A DNA stretch of 64,000 nucleotides. Origin: RUG708 sp050946535 (lineage in GTDB: Bacteria; Bacillota; Clostridia; Peptostreptococcales; Anaerovoracaceae). The translations under genes were made by a program, and so were the position numbers. This document shows, in pieces, positions 7,998 through 16,455 of the stretch. Location of the stretch: assembly GCA_050946535.1 (NCBI GenBank), contig JBMNUZ010000009.1, positions 17,983 to 81,982 on the forward strand, read 5' to 3'. Position 1 is the stretch's first letter, and every line of letters starts with the position of its first letter. Under the pieces are notes generated by a model, which saw nothing but the letters and a program-made list of their open reading frames with translations, made no database searches and was not told the origin of the DNA.

Positions 7998-8888
7998 ATG
8001 TCTTTTAACAGCGTGAAAAAGATGCTGGAAGAGGCCGCAAGATCGGATCTTTCTCTTCCAGAGATGATAATGGCCGACGACCTGGAAGACAGCTTGCTCA
8101 CAAAAGAGCAGTCGGTTCAGAAAATGAAGTACCTCTGGCAGGTGATGAATGCCACGAGTGAAGAATACTGCGCAGAAGACCGTTCAAACAGCGGGCTCGC
8201 CGGCGGAAATGCAGCGAAAATACGAAAAGCGGCCGAAGCAGGAAAGCTCATCGGCGACCAGTTCATGTTCGAAGTCATCGAAGAATCAATGAAGACGGCC
8301 GAGTGCAACGCCTGCATGAAAAGAATAGTTGCGGCGCCTACGGCAGGAAGCTGCGGCGTGCTTCCAGGCGTGCTGATTCCGCTTTCCAGAAGGCACAAAG
8401 ACGATCCTGATTTCGAAAAGAAAATAATCGAGGCGCTTTATGTGGCAGCAGGCTTCGGACAGGTAACCGCCGCGAGAGCTTCGGTCTCAGGCGCCGAAGG
8501 CGGGTGCCAGGCCGAGATCGGAACAGCAGCCGCGATGGCAGCAGCTGCACTCGCATGGGCAGGAGGCGGAACCGCAGAGCAGTGCTCCGACGCTTTCGCG
8601 ATAGCCCTGACGAACATGCTCGGACTGGTGTGCGACCCAGTAGCCGGACTGGTCGAGATACCGTGCATCAACCGCAACGCTGCAGGAGCGATGACCGCCG
8701 TCAGTGCTGCCGACATGGCTCTCGCTGGCATTTCTTCGGACATTCCTGCCGACGAAGTCATCGACAGCATGAAAGAGGTAGGCGACGTCATGGTTTCAGA
8801 ACTCAGGGAAACCGGAAAGGGAGGACTCGCAGGCACTCCGACCGGCAGAAAAATCGCAGAGGATCTATCGAGAAGCGCAGCTGAATAA
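7998..8888 (+). CDS. sdaAA: L-serine dehydratase, iron-sulfur-dependent, alpha subunit
   Basis: 296 residues; the catalytic [4Fe-4S] subunit. Family motifs: RSNSGLAGGNAAK, AAPTAGSCGVLPGVL, SGAEGGCQAEIG and MLGLVCDPVAGLVEIPCINRN; the cysteines in the last three stretches are the expected cluster ligands. The start is placed at ATG 7998, 9 bp after GGAGG, rather than the ATG at 7989 that abuts the same GGAGG. No pyridoxal-phosphate lysine, as expected for this oxygen-sensitive class. Confidence 0.95.
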   Translation: MSFNSVKKMLEEAARSDLSLPEMIMADDLEDSLLTKEQSVQKMKYLWQVMNATSEEYCAEDRSNSGLAGGNAAKIRKAAEAGKLIGDQFMFEVIEESMKTAECNACMKRIVAAPTAGSCGVLPGVLIPLSRRHKDDPDFEKKIIEALYVAAGFGQVTAARASVSGAEGGCQAEIGTAAAMAAAALAWAGGGTAEQCSDAFAIALTNMLGLVCDPVAGLVEIPCINRNAAGAMTAVSAADMALAGISSDIPADEVIDSMKEVGDVMVSELRETGKGGLAGTPTGRKIAEDLSRSAAE

Positions 8889-8908
8889 ATACGTGAACTG
8901 CGTCCGGA

Positions 8909-9000
8909 TGAGCAGGATCCGGCCTGTTAGTTACGGCCTTATGCGGCCTGTTAATTGAGGTCGTATACGGCCTGTTGACAGTGGTCTTATGCGGCCTCTT
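8909..9000 (+). repeat. Degenerate GCGGCCTGTT repeats
   Basis: ACGGCCTGTT / GCGGCCTGTT / ACGGCCTGTT / GCGGCCTCTT recur at about 20-30 bp spacing between sdaAA and the alaS promoter. No gene in this gap. Confidence 0.5.
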
Positions 9001-9007
9001 TTCATAG

Positions 9008-9037
9008 TTGACATACAACTTATTCATTTTGTATAAT
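9008..9037 (+). promoter_or_regulatory. Promoter of the alaS leader
   Basis: Perfect TTGACA (9008-9013), 18-bp spacer, perfect TATAAT (9032-9037). A second TATAAT-like box follows at about 9046-9051. Confidence 0.75.
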
Positions 9038-9100
9038 GTTCAAGTATAATATATAAACATAAATCATTTGAAATAAATTAAGCAGGGTGTGCCTAAGCCC

Positions 9101-9134
9101 AAAAGACTCGTCCCTTTAAGACGAGTCTTTTTTA
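9101..9134 (+). terminator. Intrinsic terminator in the alaS leader
   Basis: Perfect 10-bp stem AAGACTCGTC / GACGAGTCTT (9103-9112, 9120-9129), loop CCTTTAA, then a T-run. It lies between the consensus promoter at 9008 and the alaS start, so transcripts must read through it or be attenuated. The leader before it (about 60 nt) is too short for a normal T-box; AGCAGGGTGTGCC at 9081 only faintly recalls the T-box bulge. Confidence 0.8.
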
Positions 9135-9188
9135 CAGAAAGCGGCAATATCTGCATCCGCGGCAGACCTGCAGGGAGGTTTTTTACCA

Positions 9189-11813
9189 ATGGAGAAACTC
9201 GGCCTTAACGAGATACGTAAGCTGTTCCTCGAATTCTATAAAAGCAAGGGACATCTTGTACACGAAAGCTTTTCGCTTATACCTGACCACGACAAAAGCC
9301 TTATGCTGATAAATTCAGGAATGGCTCCTCTCAAGCCATATTTTTCAGGACTCAAGACTCCTCCGTCAAAACGCATGACCACATGCCAGAAATGTATCAG
9401 GACAGGCGATATAGAAAATATCGGCTACACAGAAAGACACGGCACTTTCTTTGAGATGATGGGAAACTTCTCTTTTGGAGACTACTTCAAGGAGCAGTCT
9501 ATCGAATGGGGATGGGAATTCATCACCAAGGTGCTCAAGCTTCCTGAGGACAAGATCTGGGCGACGATATACCTCGACGACGAAGAAGCTCACGACATCT
9601 GGAGAAACAAGATCGGACTTCCTGAAGAGCGTATCGTCCGTCTCGGAAAAGAAGACAACTTCTGGGAGATAGGTCTCGGTCCGTGCGGTCCGTGCTCCGA
9701 GATATACTTCGACAGAGGCGAAGAATACGGCTGCGGCAAGCCTGACTGCAAACCGGGATGCGAGTGCGACAGGTATATGGAATTCTGGAACCACGTATTC
9801 ACTCAGTTCGACAAACAGGAAGACGGCAGTTACACTCCGCTCGCTCATCCTAACATCGATACAGGCATGGGTCTTGAAAGAATAGCATGCATTATGCAGG
9901 AGACCGACTCGATCTTCGACATCGATACGATTCAGCACATCCTGAATCAGGTCGAGAGGGTGACAGGCGTCAAATACCAGCGCGGCAAAGCAAAGGAGGA
10001 CATCTCGCTCAGAATCATAACCGACCACATCCGTTCGGTAACATTCATGATCAGCGACGGCATCACTCCGAGCAACGAGGGCAGAGGCTACGTACTCAGA
10101 AGACTGCTCAGAAGAGCGGCCCGCCACGGCAAGCTTCTCGGAATGGACAAGCCTTTCCTCGCAGACCTTACAGACATGGTCGTCGAGGTTTCGGGAGAAG
10201 CTTACCCTTCGCTCGTGGAAAAGCACGATTATATAAAGAAAATCGTCAATGTAGAGGAAGAGAAGTTCGCGGAAACTCTCGACCAGGGAACCTCTATACT
10301 CAATTCATACATTAAAGAGCTCGAAAATGAAGGCAAGAACGTACTCGACGGCGAAAAGGCGTTCAAGCTTTACGATACATACGGCTTCCCGCTTGAACTT
10401 ACTACAGAGATTCTGGCGGAGCACAACTTCACTGCCGACGAAGATGAATTCAACAGTCTGATGGAGCAGCAGAAGGCTGTCGCAAGAAACAATCAGAAAT
10501 TCGATTCAAAGGTGGCATGGCAGGACGAGAACATAGGTTTCTTCAATACCGGAGAGCCTACTGTATTTACAGGATACGACAAACTTACGGACGAAGCTTC
10601 CGTAGAGGCTATATTCATCAAACGCAGCCAGGTCGATGAAATCTCCGAAGGGCAGGAGGGCGTCGTAATCCTGGACAAAACACCGTTCTACGCTGAAATG
10701 GGCGGACAGGTAGGCGACCGCGGAACCATTACTACTGAAAACTGCGTGCTCCGCGTAACGGACACGGTAAAGGCGAAGGATTTCTTCGTACATAAAGTAA
10801 AGGCTGAAAAGGGATCCCTGAAAACCGGCGAATCCGTAACGGCTTCGGTCGATCCGCTCTTCAGGCACAGAACAGCAAGGAACCACACGGCGACTCACAT
10901 ACTTCAGGCCGCTCTGAAGCAGGTTCTCGGAAGCCACGTTTCGCAGGCGGGTTCATACGTAAATCCCGACGAGCTCAGATTCGACTTCACTCATTTCGAA
11001 GCCGTTTCACCTGAGGATCTCAAGAAGGTAGAAGACATTGCAAACGATGAAATCGCCAGATTCGAAGACGTCACCACAGAAGTTCTTTCGCTCGACGAAG
11101 CGAAGGAATCCGGTGCCACCGCTCTGTTCGACGACAAATACGCTGACAAGGTAAGAGTTGTTTCTGTGGGAGACTTCAGCAAAGAACTCTGCGGCGGAAC
11201 ACATGTTTCGAATTCAGGCCAGATCGGCGCGGTCAAGATCGTGAGCGAAAGCGGAGTTGCATCAGGTGTTCGAAGAATAGTTGCGATCACAGGCGACGGA
11301 ATCGCAAACTCACTCCGCAGCGACGAAGCTCTCATTTCAGAGGCTGCTTCAGCGCTCAAAGCTCAGCCTGCAAACATCATCGACAGGATCGGATCTCTCT
11401 ACGATGAAATCAAATCTCTCAGGAAAGAGCTCGACGACATAAAGGCTGAGAACATCGGAAATTCTGTCGGAAGCATGCTCGACGGCGCAAAGGTAATAAA
11501 CGGTGTCAAGCTCGTAACTGCTAAATTCGACAATATCGGCATCGACGAACTCAGATCGATCTCCGACGAACTCAAGAGCAGAGAGAAGAATCTCGTGAAT
11601 GTACTCGCCGCAGTGAAGAACGGCAAGGTTACATTCCTCGTATCGGTTTCGGACGAACTCGTCGAAAAGGGCTACCATGCCGGCAAGATGATCAAGGAGA
11701 TCGCGAAGGCTGCAGGAGGCGGCGGCGGTGGAAAAGCAAATATGGCCCAGGCCGGCGCAAAGGACGCTTCGAAGATAGAGGATGCATTCGCTGTTGCGGA
11801 GACACTTCTATAA
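9189..11813 (+). CDS. alaS: Alanyl-tRNA synthetase
   Basis: 874 residues, full length. Charges tRNA-Ala in the cytosol. Class II catalytic domain at about 1-240 (motif 1 region SGMAPLKPYF, motif 2 TERHGTFFEMMGNFSFGDYF, motif 3 GMGLERIACI), tRNA-binding middle, editing domain with NHTATHILQAAL (about 563) and the C-terminal half of the zinc site, CGGTHVSNSG (about 667), then the C-Ala/DHHA1 domain with an unusually long glycine run (AAGGGGGGKANMAQAG). Start ATG 9189 after GGGAGG. Followed by ireB and ruvX, the common Firmicute order. Confidence 0.98.
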   Translation: MEKLGLNEIRKLFLEFYKSKGHLVHESFSLIPDHDKSLMLINSGMAPLKPYFSGLKTPPSKRMTTCQKCIRTGDIENIGYTERHGTFFEMMGNFSFGDYFKEQSIEWGWEFITKVLKLPEDKIWATIYLDDEEAHDIWRNKIGLPEERIVRLGKEDNFWEIGLGPCGPCSEIYFDRGEEYGCGKPDCKPGCECDRYMEFWNHVFTQFDKQEDGSYTPLAHPNIDTGMGLERIACIMQETDSIFDIDTIQHILNQVERVTGVKYQRGKAKEDISLRIITDHIRSVTFMISDGITPSNEGRGYVLRRLLRRAARHGKLLGMDKPFLADLTDMVVEVSGEAYPSLVEKHDYIKKIVNVEEEKFAETLDQGTSILNSYIKELENEGKNVLDGEKAFKLYDTYGFPLELTTEILAEHNFTADEDEFNSLMEQQKAVARNNQKFDSKVAWQDENIGFFNTGEPTVFTGYDKLTDEASVEAIFIKRSQVDEISEGQEGVVILDKTPFYAEMGGQVGDRGTITTENCVLRVTDTVKAKDFFVHKVKAEKGSLKTGESVTASVDPLFRHRTARNHTATHILQAALKQVLGSHVSQAGSYVNPDELRFDFTHFEAVSPEDLKKVEDIANDEIARFEDVTTEVLSLDEAKESGATALFDDKYADKVRVVSVGDFSKELCGGTHVSNSGQIGAVKIVSESGVASGVRRIVAITGDGIANSLRSDEALISEAASALKAQPANIIDRIGSLYDEIKSLRKELDDIKAENIGNSVGSMLDGAKVINGVKLVTAKFDNIGIDELRSISDELKSREKNLVNVLAAVKNGKVTFLVSVSDELVEKGYHAGKMIKEIAKAAGGGGGGKANMAQAGAKDASKIEDAFAVAETLL

Positions 11814-11817
11814 GCTC

Positions 11818-11977
11818 AGCAGCCGCGATGTTTTTCGCTGAGCGGCCACAGCGTTTGCCGCTGACCAGCCACGGTGTTTTTTACTTAGCGGCCACAGCGT
11901 TTTTCGCTCAGCGGCCACAGCGTTTTTCGCTCAGCGGTCACAGCGTTTTTCGCTGAGCGGTCACGACATTTTTCAGC
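11818..11977 (+). repeat. Seven-copy 23-bp tandem repeat with hairpin units
   Basis: Units start at 11818, 11841, 11864, 11887, 11910, 11933 and 11956. Consensus AGCGGCCACAGCGTTTTTCG + CTC. Several units contain CAGCG-TTTTT-CGCTG, a perfect hairpin; because neighbouring CGCT and AGCG also pair, many alternative foldings exist. The array begins 4 bp after the alaS stop codon. No gene in 11814-12308 apart from this array and a possible ireB promoter (TTGTAA-17-TAATAT) near 12110-12140. Confidence 0.9.
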
Positions 11978-12308
11978 AGATTCTGCTTTCATTCGTGCAG
12001 GTTTTGCCTGTATGAACGGGAGCATCTCTGCCGGACATGGGGCATGAGATGAGCGCTGTAATTTAAGATGCGCACATTCCATTTTATGGAATGTATCAAC
12101 AAAAATGCTTGTAAATATTATTTTGCTGCTGTAATATCTATTTATCGAATTATGCAGAATGCTCCGTCCTGGCACGGGACGAAGGCAAAACAAATGCTGG
12201 GGAGTTATCGATCATTCTGCTGAAAGTGAAGTTTATCAACTGCATGACTGGACATTTACCTTATTGCATTTATAAACAATCACGGCTTTTAAATCGGAGA
12301 TGATAGAT

Positions 12309-12557
12309 ATGGACAAGAAAACAATTTTATTTACAACGCCTCAGAAAGCTCATGACAAAACGGTGGCATCAATACTCACTAAAGTTTACGATGCACTTGA
12401 GGAAAAAGGGTACAACGCAATTGATCAGATCGTAGGATATATTCTGTCAGGTGATCCGTCATATATAACTGCTCACAACAATGCCCGCGGACTGATCCGT
12501 CAGATCGACAGAGACGATCTGGTAGAAACACTGCTCAGAAATTTCTTAAACAAATAG
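12309..12557 (+). CDS. ireB: IreB family regulatory phosphoprotein (UPF0297)
   Basis: 82 residues. Contains the conserved YDALEEKGYNAIDQIVGYIL and SGDPSYITAHNNARGLIR blocks. In Enterococcus IreB is the target of the PASTA kinase IreK and influences cephalosporin tolerance; here the function is by homology. The start is ATG 12309, 9 bp after GGAG; the ATG at 12300 touches the GGAG and is unlikely. Sits between alaS and ruvX as in most Firmicutes. Confidence 0.93.
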   Translation: MDKKTILFTTPQKAHDKTVASILTKVYDALEEKGYNAIDQIVGYILSGDPSYITAHNNARGLIRQIDRDDLVETLLRNFLNK

Positions 12558-12581
12558 GTTATAATCAAGGCAATTAATATC

Positions 12582-12615
12582 GCCCGGGTTTGTAAAAAGC
12601 CCGGGCATATTTTTT
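12582..12615 (+). terminator. Terminator between ireB and ruvX
   Basis: Perfect GCCCGGG / CCCGGGC stem, 11-nt loop, then ATATTTTTT. It may reduce, not abolish, read-through into ruvX, whose RBS begins just after the T-run. Confidence 0.8.
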
Positions 12616-12636
12616 CAGGAGAAATATACGGAAAAA

Positions 12637-13119
12637 ATGAAAGCAATAGCTTTAGACGTAGGGGACAAGACGATAGGCGTGGCTGTAAGCGATCCGCTGA
12701 TGCTTACGGCTCAGGGCGTCACGACGATCGAACGCGTCGGCATCAGGAAGGACGCCGACAAAGTTATAAAGATGATCCGTGAATACGAATGCGATACTGT
12801 AGTCATCGGGCTTCCGCTGAATCTCGACGGCAGCGACAGCGTCCAGACTCAGAAAGTCCGCGATTTCAGGACAATGCTCGAAAACAAAATGAGAAGCACC
12901 GCCGTCAAAGGCGTTAAATGTGTTTTCCAGGACGAACGTTTTACAACCAAGATCGCCGAATCCGTTCTGATCGAAGCCGACGTTTCCAGGAAAAAGCGCA
13001 AAGATGTCATCGACAAACAGGCTGCCGTCATCATTCTGCAGAGTTATCTCGACAGACAGAGATTTATCCGTGAAAACGGCTCAGACGCTGATAATAAGCC
13101 GGACAGCGCCGACGACTGA
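12637..13119 (+). CDS. ruvX: RuvX/YqgF RNase H-fold protein (putative pre-16S rRNA nuclease)
   Basis: 160 residues. RNase H-like fold with the first acidic residue in ALDVGDKTIGVAVSDP, the VVIGLPLNLDGS strand, and the FQDERFTTKIAE block with the second acidic residue; the third lies in the KDVIDKQAAVIILQSYL helix. E. coli YqgF processes the 16S rRNA 5' end. Start ATG 12637 after CAGGAGAAATATACGG. Short acidic C-terminal tail. Confidence 0.93.
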   Translation: MKAIALDVGDKTIGVAVSDPLMLTAQGVTTIERVGIRKDADKVIKMIREYECDTVVIGLPLNLDGSDSVQTQKVRDFRTMLENKMRSTAVKGVKCVFQDERFTTKIAESVLIEADVSRKKRKDVIDKQAAVIILQSYLDRQRFIRENGSDADNKPDSADD

Positions 13120-13146
13120 GTGGGAGGAAAGAGGATGGAGAGATAC

Positions 13147-13184
13147 GTAACTATTCCTAAAATATGAATTTTAGGAATAGTTAC
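13147..13184. repeat. 17-bp perfect inverted repeat
   Basis: GTAACTATTCCTAAAAT (13147-13163), 4-nt loop, then its exact complement (13168-13184), just after ruvX. Only a weak T-run (GGTTTTTAG) follows, so it may be the ruvX terminator or another structured element. Confidence 0.85.
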
Positions 13185-14693
13185 TATGGTTTTTAGTGAT
13201 TTTCGCCGTTTCCGATCCATCTTATGGATTCTCTTTATAAAATCTATATACATGACCTGTTAATCCGATATCTCTTATCATGATCATTCTCATGGATCAT
13301 TTTTCTTATTTTTTTCATTTGTGTCTTCATGGATTATTTATTCAGATAATTTATTTCTTTTTTGTCGGATCAATATTTATTTTTTCAATCAGATCCATCG
13401 ATCCGGTTTCGGTTTTTTATGAATTGTCAGATTGTCGATCTGATTTTCTGATGATCAGATTTCCTTCGTGACAAATTTATTTTCTCAGACAGATCTTCAG
13501 GCTGTCCGCCATTCGTTTTTGCCGCGCATTTTTGCCGTACGTTTTTTATAATGCGTCATAATGCGTCGATTATTTATAACGCACTGCTCTTTTTTATATC
13601 GCATTCATCTTTGTCATGCATCGAGTCATTTCATCTATTGACCTTGTCCCGTAAATCATTCTGGGACCTTCTGCACATGCGTTTTATACTCATCTGCCGC
13701 TTTCTTCTTTTCGGCCTTGATCAGCTTTCTGCGTCTTTCAGCGGCTTCTTACGGCATTATTTCTGTGTTTATGGCTTTGTAACAGCTTATTACGCCCTCA
13801 GGCAGCTTTTCAGAGGTTTTTATATTGTTTGACTATAAGTGTTTAGTTATGAAGTCAACGCTGTTCTATAGGCTTCTGAGGGCGTCTGAGACTTTACTTG
13901 AATTATCCGAAGATTCTTGAGCTGCCTGTAGTTATCTGAATCAGGTCTGAGATATGCTTGCTGGCTGCACATCTGGCGATTGCGAGTCTGCACGAGTTAC
14001 GGGCTTTTGCAAAATTTGTATGATCCACTGTCTGCCGTGTTCTGTTATAAGCTATCTTGTTATAAATCACCGGCTCAGCGGTGTTTGAGTTAGTTATTGA
14101 TAATTGGTGCAAATCATCTCGGCTGCTGTACAACACTCACGGATTTTAACATGTGTTTCATACAGGCATTTTTTCAGGATACGATTTCTGTTTTGATCAA
14201 TACTTTTAGTATCGCATTGACTGTAAACGGCCGTGCAGATTTTCAGCCATGATTTTCCGGTTTGAGACCACATTTCAGCCGGAATTAAAAGTCATCTGAA
14301 ATCGGTCATTATTCCACCTCACAGAAGCGCCATACAGAGCCGGATTATTATTTTTCATATAGTTGATCTATAACAAATAAAAATCGCTTAAATCGTCTCT
14401 CAGAGGCTTTCAGCGTCATATGCCCGGCCTGGCGCCGAAAAAAGCTGAAAAATAATAAAAACGACGCGGATTTTACCAGGATCAGGTATGAACAGGCAGA
14501 AATTTCCGCTCCGGAATCGCGGAGTCCGGAATGAAAAAATCCGAAATGAAAAATGAGAACAGCGTAAATACAAAATTAAATACAAAATAAAAATAAATAT
14601 TTGAATAATTTTATATCCGTAAGTTTGAACTCCGGTCCGAAGCGGCGGCTTGGATCTATTATGGCAAAATCCATTACAATAAAAAAATCTGTT

Positions 14694-14900
14694 ACGACAG
14701 GATCCGTTTAGAATCAGTATCAACAGAATCCGTAATGACAGGATCCGTTACGACAGGTACGACAGGACCCGTTTAGAATCAGTATCAACAGAATCCGTAA
14801 TGACAGGATCCGTTACGACAGGACCCGCTACGAAAGGTACGGCAGAATCCGTTACAACAAGATTCGTTACGACATGAGATCCGTTATAACAGGATCCGTT
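14694..14900 (+). repeat. 65-bp direct repeat built from ~15-bp units
   Basis: A 65-bp block starting at 14694 (ACGACAGGATCCGTTTAGAA...) recurs at 14759 almost exactly. Within and after it the short unit (GACAGGATCCGTTAC) is reiterated with variation to about 14910. Confidence 0.85.
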
Positions 14901-15154
14901 ATGACGCATATGGCATATATAAACATAAAAGGCAGTGGAAAATTCCGCCGCCTTTTACGTGTTGAGGTTTGAAAAAATATATGTAACAGCAATGCTGCTG
15001 CCGGCTTGATTTGGAATCCTCCGCAGGATTTTGTCCGCGTCATCCGCGGCGTACTGCGCGATACAGCATCCGCTTCAGCGTTCTTCAGATCTTCAGTCGA
15101 AATAAAATCTCAACCGTCTGATTTTATAAACACATTCAGCCTTCGCAAACATCG

Positions 15155-15285
15155 TCTGGCATCCGCAAACATCATGCAGCTTTTGCGAACATCTGTAACA
15201 TTCACAGCTATCACCAAGCATGCCTGAATGTCATCTGGCATCCGCGAACATCTGTAACATTCATGAACATCGTCCGGCCTGCTGA
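15155..15285. repeat. Interspersed GCATCCGCAAACATC repeats
   Basis: Variants of TCTGGCATCCGC(A/G)AACATC and GCGAACATCTGTAACATTCA recur four to six times just downstream of the minus-strand LysM gene. Confidence 0.6.
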
Positions 15286-15364
15286 AAAGCAATATTCCGG
15301 ATCCAGAAGAACATGCGTTTCCTGCACGGATGTCATAGCAACTGTAACAGCTGTAATATAGTTG

Positions 15365-15667
15365 TCATATAGATTCCGGAATTTTCAGAACCTGGCCCTC
15401 GTAAAGAGATGCATCGGTAAGATCGTTTGCCTGGCGTATTTCATAGACAGCTTTTCTGATATCTGTGCCGCTGCCGTATTGATCTTCGGCAATAGTCCAC
15501 AGCGAGTCGCCCTGCTCTACCGTAATGTTCCTGTAAACAGGCTCTGACTCCGCGGCGGCTCTGAACGAACTTACAGCGAAGACGGCAATAAGGGTAACTG
15601 CCAGTGTGCACGTGATCACAAATATGGTGAATCTCGGTATAGAGACTATTTTGTAATGTTTTTTCAT
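15365..15667 (-). CDS. Small LysM membrane protein, YneA-like
   Basis: 100 residues: a short cytoplasmic N-terminus, one membrane segment (about 12-35: FTIFVITCTLAVTLIAVFAV), an Ala/Glu linker, and a single LysM domain (about 45-100) with ITVEQGDSLWTIAEDQYG and the closing LYEGQVLKIPES. LysM binds peptidoglycan. The size and layout match YneA, the SOS-induced division inhibitor of Bacillus, though many small LysM proteins share them. Start ATG 15667 behind GGGGTG. The upstream region has GAAC-N4-GTTC-like boxes resembling LexA sites. No lexA in the window. Confidence 0.75.
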   Translation of the reverse strand: MKKHYKIVSIPRFTIFVITCTLAVTLIAVFAVSSFRAAAESEPVYRNITVEQGDSLWTIAEDQYGSGTDIRKAVYEIRQANDLTDASLYEGQVLKIPESI

Positions 15668-15742
15668 ATCAATCACCCCGTCAGCTCATTTGTTCCGAAA
15701 GAGAACAATATATACGGAACAACATCAATAAAATAATAAATA

Positions 15743-15816
15743 GCACATTTGTTCTGCATATTTAATATATCATTCTCTTCTGTTTTAGTCAACTCATTTT
15801 TGGAACATACATTCTG
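15743..15816 (-). promoter_or_regulatory. Possible LexA-like operator half-sites upstream of LysM gene
   Basis: Read on the minus strand: GAATgtatGTTC (near 15814-15803) and GAACaaatGTGC (15754-15743), each one base off the Gram-positive LexA core GAAC-N4-GTTC. A TTGTTC-N7-GAACAA dyad also sits nearer the start codon (about 15690-15708). Suggestive only. Confidence 0.3.
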
Positions 15817-15921
15817 TTTTGACGCTGCGATTGATATGATTGCATTTTCAGCAACCGGATGTTCTTTTATATAATGACGTGTACCTTTTTTACTGGACAT
15901 CCAGTAAGGAGAGCACACATC

Positions 15922-15952
15922 AAAAAGGACCCGGCTTCTAACAGCCAGGTCC
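15922..15952 (-). terminator. Terminator of the polA-coaE transcript
   Basis: On the minus strand GGACC-T-GGCT / AGCC-G-GGTCC hairpin followed by TTTTTG, 45 bp downstream of the gene ending at 15997. Confidence 0.8.
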
Positions 15953-15996
15953 GTGATGTTCATTATATTCGTAATGTGCCGTAACCTTTTAGCAAT

Positions 15997-16404
15997 TTAG
16001 AAATTCCCGAAGCCGCCGAAATCATCGCCGCCGCCCATGTCGTTACCGTTTTCTTCAAATGAACTGTGAGCGAAAAGCATGCGTTCGCGGTCTCTTCCGT
16101 CGAAAAGTATGCAGGCGTTCTGATATTTATTGTCGAGCGGCTTGTCAAGCCTGCACTGGCTCACGCCAAGTTCCAGGAAATCGATTTCTGAGAGAGGAAC
16201 CTTTTTACCGTCTACGATTCTGTATTTCTTATCCTCGCCGCGCATACCCGTGTTTTTTACGACTATGCACGCGAATGAAAGTTCTATGACGAGTACATCG
16301 GCTATTTCAAAATATCTGGTATCCGGCATGCAGTAATGATACTGATCGAATGTACCTATCTGAAGCGGTTTGCCGTGTATTAAAATTGGTTCTTCGTTTG
16401 CCAT
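15997..16404 (-). CDS. Hypothetical protein with Gly/Asp/Phe tail
   Basis: 135 residues, not recognised. Begins MANEEPILIHGKPLQIGTFD after an excellent GGGAGGG site. The body alternates beta-strand-like segments (VLVIELSFACIVVKN, QNACILFDGRDRERMLFA), suggesting a small beta-rich or PilZ-like domain, but no diagnostic motif is visible. It ends in DMGGGDDFGGFGNF, an acidic-aromatic tail of the kind used as a protein-docking peptide (compare SSB tails). Last gene of the his-polA-coaE run, 52 bp after coaE, before a terminator. Confidence 0.7.
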   Translation of the reverse strand: MANEEPILIHGKPLQIGTFDQYHYCMPDTRYFEIADVLVIELSFACIVVKNTGMRGEDKKYRIVDGKKVPLSEIDFLELGVSQCRLDKPLDNKYQNACILFDGRDRERMLFAHSSFEENGNDMGGGDDFGGFGNF

Positions 16405-16455
16405 TTTGTCCCTCCCGTTTAAAACACATCAGCCGGTGCGGGCCGGCGCAAATTA

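Larger units (their letters stand above)
13185..15364. other. 2.2-kb stretch with no recognisable gene
   Basis: T-rich and low in coding signal on both strands. The open frames present (for example 13280-13471 and 13551-13832 on plus, 13903-14136 on minus) lack ribosome binding sites and look like low-complexity chance frames. It contains direct repeats around 14694-14900, a hairpin at about 14927-14957 (AAAAGGC...GCCTTTT) and interspersed GCATCCGC(A/G)AACATC repeats at 15155-15285. Confidence 0.6.

Noticed and set aside
9045..9134. Canonical T-box riboswitch ahead of alaS
   Set aside because: Leader of about 60 nt before the terminator is too short for Stem I and the specifier loop, and no TGGNACC T-box core is present.
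13280..13832. Small Phe/Leu/Ile-rich membrane proteins
   Set aside because: T-rich sequence gives hydrophobic frames by chance; no ribosome binding sites or conserved text.
15673..15963. 96-codon minus-strand frame upstream of the LysM gene
   Set aside because: It runs through the terminator at 15922-15952 and the LysM promoter region and has no ribosome binding site.
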